Origin: Saccoglossus kowalevskii
Taxonomy: Eukaryota > Hemichordata > Enteropneusta > Harrimaniidae
NCBI RefSeq assembly: GCF_000003605.2
Contig: NW_003147777.1
Coordinates: 108,777 to 133,130, forward strand
Length of the DNA: 24,354 bases
Direction: 5' to 3'
In this document: positions 11,509 through 20,127 of the stretch, one piece after another
Layout of the letters: every line of letters starts with the position of its first letter
Position numbering within the stretch: the first letter of the stretch is position 1
Program-made: the position numbers and the translations under genes
The notes under the pieces: generated by a model
Database searches by the model: none
Told to the model about the DNA's origin: nothing
Seen by the model: the letters and a program-made list of their open reading frames with translations, nothing else

Positions 11509-11888
11509 ATACGTTGGGTGATTTATTGAAATATCAAAACTTGTCAATGTCAACACAGGTCAATCACACCTATGATCGCGCAATATATAACAGAAACGGC
11601 TACATGAACGTTTATATTATGAGAACTAAGCGATGTTATCCCATTGAGGAAGAAAGAATTAAAAATATGCGGTACCTTGAGGCCTCTTGTCACAGAAGTT
11701 ACAAATTGCAAAATACACTAGACAAAAAGGAAGTTTGTTTTGTTTACAAAACCGTGTTGCGATACACCAAAATGTACCAAAAATACATATTCATCATATC
11801 ATATATTGTGGGAAATAGTCACTGGTATGTTGGCTTAGAGGTCAATGAAAACAGCTTCAATACATGTCATCGTGTTACAATATTTTGA
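11505..11888 (+). CDS. Unrecognised 127-codon frame inside the TIR element
   Basis: The frame starts at an ATG in the inner edge of the left TIR and runs 127 codons. I do not recognise the product. The protein is rich in Lys, Arg, Tyr and Asn. It has no visible signal peptide, no helix-turn-helix or zinc-finger pattern, and no DDE/DDD acidic triad that would mark a Tc1/mariner transposase, which is normally about 340 residues. A hydrophobic stretch (YIFIISYIVG) occurs near residues 94-103. It could be a remnant of an element protein, a captured host fragment or a chance frame. A frame of this length is near the upper end of what this base composition gives by chance, so confidence is low. Confidence 0.15.
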   Translation: MNTLGDLLKYQNLSMSTQVNHTYDRAIYNRNGYMNVYIMRTKRCYPIEEERIKNMRYLEASCHRSYKLQNTLDKKEVCFVYKTVLRYTKMYQKYIFIISYIVGNSHWYVGLEVNENSFNTCHRVTIF

Positions 11889-12499
11889 TTACAGTGTACA
11901 ACGTTTCTCCGAGTTCACCAATATTGCTATCGGCAATTGACTTCTTTAAAAAGTCAAGAACAGATGCATGCATGAATTATTAACAGTTCCTAGAATAGTG
12001 TTTCTGAATAAACTATGTATAGAACGTCATTAACTGCAATGGCAAACAAAAAAAGCAATAAGGACATCTTGTGATTTTGAAACATTATTAAAAATGGTAT
12101 AAGCCATTGGAAAATGGAGTTCACGCGTTTTCATTTTAACTGAATGATCCCCACCTACACCCCGTGGGTTGCACTGATAAAGGCGTAACTGTTATATGAA
12201 ACTCGTGCGCTATATCGTAAGCATTTTGGATAAATTACGAAGTAGTATATCTTTTGAATTTCTAGTATGTTAGAATACTTTTCTATTTTGTGTAATAAAG
12301 TCATTTCAATACGTCACTGATACTATCAACAAAGCCTGTCATTACTTGATTTATTATGGAAGGTTAAAAAACAAATCTACGAAAACAGTTATTTTCAAAG
12401 CAATGAATTAGACTATACTCGATCCAGGGTATCTAACATATATTGCTACGGGGCTGATCGAGAGTATAAATGGTGGTTTTATATTGATTATCCAGTAAA

Positions 12500-12709
12500 A
12501 TGAAATATGTATTAAAGTTCAACCTGCAGTGTGTCTGTCCAGCATATATTGCGCGCAGCATCTCCGTTGCGAGTATGGCTTCCAGTCAGAGGGATAATAC
12601 AGTAGTTGTTCCTGTCTTCGGTACACGTAAACAATCAGGCATAATTGTTAGCCGGTTAATTCATTTGTATGATTACACTGGGAATTTCTGGCTCAAAAAC
12701 AGCTGTTAA
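12500..12709 (+). CDS. Unrecognised 69-codon frame inside the TIR element
   Basis: This frame lies just inside the right TIR. From an internal ATG at 12574 it reads MASSQRDNTVVVPVFGTRKQ and onward, and this stretch has less AT-biased codons than its surroundings. I do not recognise the product. The ATGGCTTCC context and a GTAAAC word 15-16 codons downstream resemble the start and donor of a captured host first exon, as seen in elements that pick up gene fragments. This is inference; the frame could equally be chance. Confidence 0.15.
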   Translation: MKYVLKFNLQCVCPAYIARSISVASMASSQRDNTVVVPVFGTRKQSGIIVSRLIHLYDYTGNFWLKNSC

Positions 12710-12719
12710 TGCCTATAAA

Positions 12720-12825
12720 TCATCTAATAATGACATGGTGAAGATAATAGTGTTTTTTTAATAATAACCTTAACATCATGCTATTAGTAGTAAGCGAGAC
12801 ACAATGCATTACGTCCACCTTTCAT
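12720..12825 (-). repeat. Right 106-bp terminal inverted repeat
   Basis: This is the right arm of the 11403-12825 element. It is the reverse complement of the left arm except for one base by my reading. It is followed directly by TA and then GAGGACC, which is unlike the sequence outside the left arm, so 12825 is the element boundary. Confidence 0.9.
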
Positions 12826-12827
12826 TA

Positions 12828-15800
12828 GAGGACCTGAATTGCGACTCTCAGCAGCGATATAATTCGAAAAACCATAAATCAATGCTCGTTGCAGTCAACA
12901 AGAGCAAACTAGCCAACAATTCTTTTTGTATATCGTTTTGTGTGTGCTTACATTGATATGAGGGTTGTCATTTTATTTGAATTCATCTTTTTATAATCTC
13001 AAGATTGGATTATTGAATTAGTCTGTAATCTTCCGGGCCGCATTCAAAATTCTGCTGTACGTCGATTAGATAAGCGTGAACACATTTCACCTGTTTTTTT
13101 AGATTAGGATTGGTTACCAATCTCTCAGCGTATTGTTTTCAAATTTTAATAACTTGCACGACAAAGCGCCAGATTCGCTGTCTTTTTTAATTAATATTCA
13201 TGTATCTGTTAGAGCAATTCTTTCCTTGTATACAATTGATTCAATGACCCCAGGTACACTATGGAAAGCGAGTTTTTACTGTAGTAGTTCAAGGCTATGA
13301 ACCACTACTAGGAACAATTTTCGTGACGAACGTGAAGCGTATTGCATCACAGAAGTTCCTTGTATCACTTTATACAATTTTGTTCCACCATTACTACTTC
13401 TAATTATATTTTTCTACTTTTTTACAATTAATTCACAATTAAAATTTTTAATTTACCTGCTGTAATTTTTGATCGTGACAAGCGTAATGGGATTATTTTT
13501 TAAGTAATATGCTATATAGTATGTATATGCTAAAAATGTCTTCTTATTAAAAAAATAAAAAAGCAGTAAACAAATAATAAAATAGTAATAATAAAAAAGA
13601 AAATAGAAATAAAAGAAAGAAAGAAATACACGCTGTGCGAGACATAAGATTTTCAGCGGATTGCGTTGTGCAACACCTGAGAAAAATACTCGGAAAATAT
13701 AATTTAGTTTAGTCTTTAACATTTTGTTTAACCTTACTGTTATTCACGATACATGCATGCTATTATCTTCATTTACCCCCAATACAGCAGCTCAATTGCT
13801 ACCCACTTGACATACAGGTGCCTTAAAGGTAGGCTGTTTGATAATATAAAATAACTTCTAACGACATCAATTACAGCTTGTCAAAATATCGATTTACTAG
13901 GTTTATTGGATAAAATTCCGCTGACTTTTCAAATGTCTTTGTTTTGTTGTTATGCTCCATCAAACAAACAGAGCTATTTCGATGAATGAGAAAACTGACC
14001 TATTCTATACGAATCCAGCCATTAGTTGACTTTGAAACTGTTTATGTTAATAGGAAAATATAGAACAGACCTTACCAGTGGTAGCTGGTGTTAGAAATGA
14101 TAGATCACCCATTCCACTAGTGATCCAAATACTGTTTAGTGTGCAAGCCAGAATCAGAACAGGAGATTGTTTATTGCCAGTTGAGAGCAATCAGCTATAA
14201 AGTCTTCATTGTCACCAGATTGTATGATTATGTCAAAATATATTAATGATATATGTGAAACTAGCAAACATGAAATAACTCGAAATATTTGACTTACATT
14301 TTCTAAGAAGATCTTAATTCGGAAAAAATGACAAAAAAAATAAATATTTCCTAAAATGAATTGTTGATATATCAATACCAATGAATATTCTGACAAATAT
14401 TAGTATCTGCCATAAATATTATCATATTATAATAAAGACCCATATGTGGAGGCTGGCGAATAAACTCAAATAAGGATAAATCTGTACACGAATCTCTCTT
14501 GCAGGTCTATTATGCAAATGCGAAAACTGATTATGCAATTTTGTCATATTTAGTTCGTCACATAAACAAGATGTAGTCATGGTTCCTTGTTGCTGCAGTT
14601 TCATCTGATATTTTCAATGCATTTGGTGCCAAGGTCTTGTAACCAATCTCCAACTCTGGGTATGTAGCTGCTGGTTTTACTTATAATTCCTTGCTAAAAT
14701 AAATAAACAGAAATCCAGACACAGCAACTGATATGATAGATAATTAGTAGTAAACGTATTGAACCGCGTCTTTTGTCTACTGAATTTTAGAATAAAATAT
14801 CTTGGACATATCGAAGAAAAAACAATATTATTAACAGCAAACATTATATGCCTGATTTGTGCTCCAGGCTATGCCATATTATAAAACTATTCTGTAAACC
14901 ATTTATTTTCAGAATAGAACTTAATGGGGATAATACGTACATTTATCAATGTACGATGTTGGTGTCATATTAATTTCTGAACAAACAATGGTTAAATGTA
15001 TAATTGCTGTTAGTAAACACGGTTTACTTTGTTCATTATTATGTTCTCATAATAATGCAGACCAATACATAAAGCTAGTACCTGCCTGGTGACATACCAT
15101 ATTTATTTCATGACATGTCGCATGCTTTAACAATGGGACATACAAATGAAAGTGTGATATCAACATGTACTTCGTTTAGACTTTTATTAACATATTATAA
15201 CAATTGGAAATAGTGTAACCTTTGATGGAGCAACATGTGGGTTATGCAGGGAAATACATTAGAGGCGATTGTTATACATACACATTACGGATATATATTA
15301 CATATAAATTGACAACATAATACCCAGTACATGTTCTTTTCTTTGCATTTGCATATACCCGGATACAAAGCACAGGCACATTGGAAACACATATAAATGA
15401 AACATGTATTGTATTACAGTTCTTCGAGAATAAAAAACGAATTAAAGATTGCTATTTTACAAGAAGAGTTTTCCACTTTTATCTCTTCATGCAATTTACA
15501 GATGTCAGGTCAACTGATAATTAAAATATGCAACTAGCAATACAGCGTGGGTCTGCATGTAGTAGATGTTACGAATACCTGGCCTTGTTTTTAATTGCTG
15601 TAACAATATTCAGTTCCTTATCCACATAAAGTAAACTCAGTACAATTGCTATAAGAATACAAAAATTAAATTTATTATCATATTAATATTCTCGTGGGTA
15701 TAATTTCAGCTGCTTCACCTTGGACTATTTATAACAAACAGACTTGACACCACCCCGTGAGCTTCGTCGGGACGCAGCAATAAGCCACAACATCCCAATT

Positions 15801-16048
15801 CGCAGCAAGACACTGTACCGAGTAGCACAGTGATTGGACATAGGCTTGTTTTAACAACAATGTTTAAACAAACACACTATGCAAGAGGTTTTGAGATACT
15901 ATCAAAACAAAATACCAAAACACGTCGAATGTTTCAAAGCGCACAGTTCGAGAAAAAATTCGCGGCAGTACTACTACAAATTACGCCCAATCGTCACAAA
16001 ATCACAGTTTTTTTCAAGTAAATTAGCTAAATTGCAAGCATGGCAAAC
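12828..16048. other. Long region without a recognised gene
   Basis: No protein family or RNA gene is recognised. The stretch at about 13549-13628 is an A-rich, purine-rich low-complexity tract; the antisense frame across it (13453-13722) is low-complexity Phe/Tyr/Leu and is rejected. Two small perfect hairpins lie close together: an 8-bp stem at 14887-14917 and a 7-bp stem at 14936-14955. A GC-richer patch at about 15750-15800 (near CCCCGTGAGCTTCGTCGGGA) stands out from its AT-rich surroundings but has no readable frame. Confidence 0.5.
13549..13628. repeat. A-rich low-complexity tract
   Basis: The plus strand is almost entirely A with scattered T and G here, including AAAGAAAGAAAGAAA units near 13612-13626. 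No flanking target-site duplication or upstream retroelement sequence was found to make it a retroposon tail. Confidence 0.7.
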
Positions 16049-16209
16049 CAGTGGCGGATCTAAAGGAGGGGGGTTCTTGGGGTCCGGACCCCACCGTTGA
16101 AAAATGTATGCAATTTGTTTTTGTATAATTATATAACTACATCATTTGCGTTTATATTTCCTTTTTCGAGTTTGGATCCCCCTATAAAAATAACCTGTAT
16201 CCGCCCATG
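16049..16209. mobile_element. Short MITE with CAGTGGCGGATC-type ends
   Basis: The left end reads CAGTGGCGGATCTAAAGGAG, followed by a G-run and a perfect 14-bp palindrome GGGGTCCGGACCCC at about 16079-16092. The right end reads GGATCCCCCTATAAAAATAA and finishes CCGCCCATG, an imperfect inverted copy of the left end. CAAAC directly precedes the element, and CAAAC directly follows it, which fits a short target-site duplication. CAGTGGCGGATC-type termini are a recurrent feature of small DNA elements in invertebrate genomes as I recall, but I cannot assign a superfamily. At about 160 bp it is non-autonomous. The open frame running into it (15879-16100) is partly element-derived and is not a gene. 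Confidence 0.75.
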
Positions 16210-18026
16210 CAAACTAGTTATGTCATTAATATCGCTACGTATCGTGTTCCATTGACACGTTACTGCCGTAAATTCGATAAGAAGGTACCCGGATGAAGGT
16301 TGGATTATGTCATCGGAATACGTAACACCTGAATGCGCAAATTTGATTGGCTTCAATGTGCATGGGGTAAAATAGATATATAGATAGAACGGAGCCTTGG
16401 CAACGAGTTAAGCATTGAACGAGTTGTGTCGTAAAATGGTAAATATAACCAATACAAAATGTTTTACTTTTTTACGACATTTCCACTTATAGATTTATTT
16501 TACATATCATGGCAGTTTACATAATAAAACCGTGTAAATGTCCCGTCTAGGTAGTAATGATTCTTTTAATCTGATTGGTTCTCGCGGGTAGATCAAATGT
16601 TTGTCTTCGTCGGCCAACAATCTCCGTGTGCAGCACAGCATATGTTCTGCAGTGATTGAACGTAAAGACGCGAATGGCAGCCGTATTGTAGTCGGCAGTA
16701 AAGAAAAAAATACGAGACATGTTCTTCCCCAAAATAGCGCTTCATCTACGGCGGTAATCACGTTCACTGCTTTTTAAAAAAAAAAACTCTGGTATTTGAA
16801 ACAGTACACGTACAGACGAGACAGAATGAAACACTATGTGAGGGTCACAAACTATTCTCGTACGTCATCATATGGCCACGGTTCTTCTTGAATGCAAAGT
16901 AAGTACATAACAAGTCACGACAATTGTTTTACCATGATCCAGTTGACGTATATATTAAAAAAAATAATTTAAAAACAAAACACACTTATAAGGTATCTAT
17001 AGGTTGATATATTTATTAGAGAAAATAATTTGCTGTGACACGTATTGATTCGGCTAGGGTTACGGTTCTAGTCGTGCGATTAAAAGACTCTTAAAAATAG
17101 ATTCAATAACCTTTGAATAGATGTGTAACATAATATGTATGGTAACCAAACGAAGGCGGTAACGACGCAAATTACAGTTCCTCGGCTGATGTCACTGAAT
17201 TAATAATAACGTCATATATCTAGATTTGGGTGCACATACTGGACGTATGCTGCGAAAACAAATTAACATTTATTCTAATTAGCGTAAATGTAATGTTTTG
17301 GTTTCGTATTGTGACTGTGTTCCCATACTACGTGTATTAAATTGGCGTAGTTGCACGTTTTCAGCGTGTAATATCATGTGGTACCATTTAATTTCTCATG
17401 TGGTATTTTATTGATTTACTTCTGACGCTATACAATAGAAATAGAGTTGCCCTATACTAATTAATATGTACTGATTACCGAGTGTCGAGTTATACGTTTC
17501 CAGTATGGAATTCGTTGGGTTATTAGATTATTTATCGGAGATGCCCGGCTGTTCTCTCATAAAAGAGTTCGAAAGCAAATTACGTCATTTAGTCATTGTT
17601 GGCAACACTTTGCACCATGATACTGAGCTTTTATGAGCTTTTTAATATCAGTTGATTTGTATGTGAAATTTGATTAGTTGTTAAGCCATCAAAATTAATT
17701 TAAAAAAAGTAAGTTCCAAACAAATTCCAAATATACCTAAAGTTCATGACTATTAATTTCAAAAGAAATTGCAATACAACAAAAAAATCGCTTCTGGATT
17801 TCTCATGAAATATCATTTTTAATTGTTATACAGGGATATGTATATATATATATATAATATATAACAGATAATCTTCATATAATATTCAGGTAGAAGAACG
17901 TATCCTATTACCATGACAGAGTACTTCGGCGCGTCCTCAAATTTGAATCTCCAATTCGTTAATATAAATGGGATTTTGCTTTACTTTGTCTGTAATTGTT
18001 CGTGTTGCTGTCATCCAAGCGGGCCA
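16210..18026. other. Region downstream of the peptide gene, no other gene recognised
   Basis: On the minus strand this is the 3' flank of the peptide gene. The first poly(A)-like signal I find is ATTAAA (minus strand) at 17818-17823, about 200 bp past the stop codon, and AATAAA at 17407-17412. An AT dinucleotide run lies at 17838-17863. An inverted CCAAT word at 16346-16350 and a TATATAG at 16377-16383 are spaced like a plus-strand core promoter, but no exon follows convincingly. The minus-strand frames at 16507-16767 are unassigned; one could be read as an alternative terminal exon (see findings). Confidence 0.4.
17838..17863. repeat. AT dinucleotide microsatellite
   Basis: The run of alternating T and A is interrupted once by AATAT. 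It lies about 165 bp beyond the stop codon of the peptide gene and could fall in its 3' untranslated region or just past it. Confidence 0.8.
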
Positions 18027-18078
18027 TTAAACACTGAATGCGAGTTTCGTAGTGCGGATATCCAGATCTTCAGGACGC
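18027..18078 (-). CDS. Peptide hormone precursor gene, exon 3 (C-terminal)
   Basis: This is the last coding exon of the minus-strand peptide gene. The acceptor is a T-run ending CATGTTTTTTTAG, with the exon starting at 18078. Exon 2 leaves two bases (AG), and joining them to the first G here gives Arg. The frame then reads RPEDLDIRTTKLAFSV and stops at TAA (18029-18027). The junction therefore creates an Arg-Arg pair, a potential convertase site, which separates a 15-residue acidic-then-hydrophobic tail from the preceding spacer. The other two phases were not used because only this one matches exon 2. The intron before it is 226 bp. The call depends on the acceptor being used; a different terminal exon is possible, so confidence is lower than for exons 1 and 2. 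Confidence 0.5.
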
Positions 18079-18304
18079 CTAAAAAAACATGCTGGCCGAC
18101 AGACCAACGAACGTGTGCGGTGCATCAAGGTTACCAAAAATGATTGTCAGCATAAACAAATAAGGCGGGGGTGATGGGTCACATACATTATAAATCCCAA
18201 AATACTCTTCTGGTTTCACAATAATTTACCACGCAATACTATTAGAAGCGTCCGATTTTGATGCAAACTTTTTTGAAATGTTCGTGAACACGTAGGTGGA
18301 GTAC

Positions 18305-18461
18305 CTGGGTCCCTGGTGAACATTTGCTCTTTTCCCCGACCGGGTCCTGTCATGAAACCTTCTTATGTCACCAGTGTTAAGTGCTTGTATAATTGCAACG
18401 TCTTCCCTGGTGCAGAACAATCCAATCCTGCAAAATGCACTCAGTAATTTTGCTTTCCAGT
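18305..18461 (-). CDS. Peptide hormone precursor gene, exon 2 (Cys ring and amidation site)
   Basis: This exon is 157 bp, bounded by a long T-rich tract ending CTCGATAG (acceptor) and by CCCAG/GTACTC (donor at 18304-18303). Joined to the single base left by exon 1, it opens with Asp-Trp and encodes 52 residues. Key features in order are a basic/hydrophobic lead-in (DWKAKLLSAF), a Cys ring CRIGLFC followed by Thr, a stretch of possible amphipathic helix (REDVAIIQAL), an Arg-Arg pair, and FHDRTRSGKR. GKR is the classic signal for dibasic cleavage and C-terminal amidation. A C-x5-C ring followed by T/V, a helix and an amidated end is the layout of calcitonin-type peptides, and CR-x-G resembles the adrenomedullin ring. 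The ring spacing is that of calcitonin, not adrenomedullin. Family assignment is tentative; secreted-peptide character is better supported. Confidence 0.65.
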
Positions 18462-19922
18462 CTATCGAGAAAACATAAAAAAAACAAAAAAAACATTTCA
18501 ACTGTATTTCCCAATGACGATAATATACGCAAATGTATATATATTTTTTTTCTTTTTCTTTCTTTAGTGTAATCAACAGTTTATACATTGTTCTATGAAA
18601 ATGTGTATGCTTCCAATAAGAGAAGAGCCAAGTAACCTCTAACATAACAGTACCTCATGTTCTTATTCACGTTACGATTTGATAGCATCTGAAAGAATAT
18701 CACGAAAAAATATCAAGAATAAAAAAAAGCTCAAAATGACTAACGAAACTGGGCCCTATGGCTCTAAATTATCCATTCATTACATGTTATTTTCATTGCC
18801 GAGTTGTTGTGTGTGGAATTTGCCTGTTGTCCAGTTAGGTGTATGAACTAATGTAACTGTTCAATGGATGACGTATCGCGTGCGTCATCCGGATGGGTCA
18901 ACGAGGGTGAGAGAGTTAATCGAATTCCCTTAAAAATATAGGACAAACTTGTTCTATATTTACAGGTCCGTCTTGGCGTCATGGAGCATTAAATATACAA
19001 TCCCTTCAATCTTGTGTCTTTGAGTGCATATACTAGTAGTGGGCCTGCGACTTACACGTTAATGAGTTATACAGAGCGTTGTTGCGTAAATACGAACACA
19101 ACACAGTAATAGACTAACATCCCTTAGCAGTAACCGCGGCAGGGGCTCACTTAAGAGTTATATCGATATCCAAGTGTGCGTAACGAGCTTGTTGAGCAGT
19201 TTATCTTCAATCTGCGTCACGGCACCAGCAACGGCGTCAATCTTAGTAGATAAAACCGCCCACGACGGTATCCGTAATGGTATATAACATATTTAATTGC
19301 GGCAACTAATTCACTTTGATTTACATTTAGGCTCAGATATAAGCGCAATTGTACGGTATGATGTTTCAATTAGAAAAGAGAAGTTTAAATTGTATTTGCG
19401 TGTTTGTTTGTTAGTCATGAAACTACGAAATATCCGGCGACACTATTTTCGCGCAAGAAAATAAAAGAACGTATTTTATGGTAGGTCCCAAATATTTGGA
19501 ATTCGTGGTAAGATTTACCTCTGGAGAGTTCTTCGACTTATTTTGTTTTGAAAAATAATTGCGTGTATTCCTTGTAAATATTTAACTATTATTTGTTTTG
19601 TGATAAAAGCCAAGATTTAAATTCGCACAGCAGTTGTGAAATTTCTATATCTATCCGGGAGTCATTTTAAAATTAATAAGGCTGTGGTTTGAGTAGAATA
19701 ACACATGAACAAAGACGAAATATTGTTAACTGGTAATTTATTTAGCTAGATGCATTCAAAAAACAAAGATAACGTCAAATATGTTCCCCACCTTGAATAG
19801 ATCATCTAATATGTTAAATTAATTAAATTGAAACAATTACTGAAGTAATGATGCTATATAATCTAAATCTAGTTGTGTCCTATTAGACTCGGAGGAAATA
19901 TTGAAAAAAACAAGGAAAATAC
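18462..19922 (-). other. Intron 1 of the peptide gene (1461 bp), phase 1
   Basis: The intron runs from donor GAAG/GTATTT (GT at 19922-19921) to the T-tract acceptor at 18463-18462. It holds two hairpins (8-bp stem GGATGACG/CGTCATCC at 18866-18890, and an ATATAG-type imperfect one near 18939-18962). It also holds a GC-richer coding-like segment at 19158-19292 on the minus strand that cannot be spliced into the frame in phase. No mobile element is recognised in it. Confidence 0.5.
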
Positions 19923-20064
19923 CTTCCCCCTGTGGGTTTTCGTTTCTTCGGTCTAGTTGCACACTGTTTGTGTGTATGTTGCCAGGCATAATTGGTGATG
20001 AATACACTGCGGCGATTAGAAATACTAATATCAGGAATATACTGCAGCACTGCTGAGACGACAT
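19923..20064 (-). CDS. Peptide hormone precursor gene, exon 1 (signal peptide)
   Basis: The start is taken at the ATG at 20064-20062, which has A at -3. An in-frame ATG at 20127 has a poorer context and would place 21 polar residues before the hydrophobic core. The exon encodes 47 residues plus one base. A Ser/Gln/Cys head is followed by a hydrophobic core (SIFLILVFLIAAV) and a cleavage region YSSPIMP that satisfies small-residue rules at -3 and -1, so a signal peptide is clear. The propeptide continues with HTNSVQLDRRNENPQGE; the Arg-Arg is a convertase site that would free the N-terminus of the Cys-ring peptide. The donor is GAAG/GTATTT. Reading through the donor gives a frame that stops after about 26 more codons, so an unspliced 68-residue product is the alternative. 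An acceptor-like CTTAG at 20136-20132 suggests an upstream untranslated exon. Confidence 0.65.
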
Positions 20065-20127
20065 TCTCCCGACACGATCACACTCACACTGCGTAGAAGA
20101 ACAGATTAACACATGGCGAGTAAGCAT

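Larger units (their letters stand above)
11403..12825. mobile_element. Complete 1.4-kb TIR DNA element with TA flanks
   Basis: Both ends carry the same 106-bp inverted repeat, beginning ATGAAAGGTGGACGTAATGC on each strand. The two copies differ at a single base by my alignment, including an equal run of seven A/T residues. The dinucleotide TA lies immediately outside both ends (11401-11402 and 12826-12827), as expected for elements that duplicate TA, for example the Tc1/mariner superfamily. The outermost bases do not match the CAGT-type Tc1 ends, so the superfamily is open. The 1.2-kb interior contains no recognisable transposase, which suggests a non-autonomous element mobilised in trans. 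The near-identity of the TIRs indicates recent insertion or recent homogenisation. Confidence 0.85.

Noticed and set aside
13282-13310. TAGTAGTTCA...TGAACCACTACTA hairpin as a microRNA precursor
   Set aside because: The stem is only about 10-11 bp with a 2-nt bulge and a 6-nt loop, too short for a microRNA hairpin, and no known mature sequence was recognised.
13453-13722. 89-codon minus-strand frame rich in Phe and Tyr
   Set aside because: It is the antisense translation of an A-rich low-complexity tract.
15879-16100. 73-codon plus-strand frame ending in a Gly-rich tail
   Set aside because: The Gly-rich tail is the translated end of the 16049-16209 MITE.
17913-18143. 76-codon plus-strand Cys-containing frame
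   Set aside because: It lies opposite exon 3 of the peptide gene, has no signal peptide at its start and no recognisable Cys framework.
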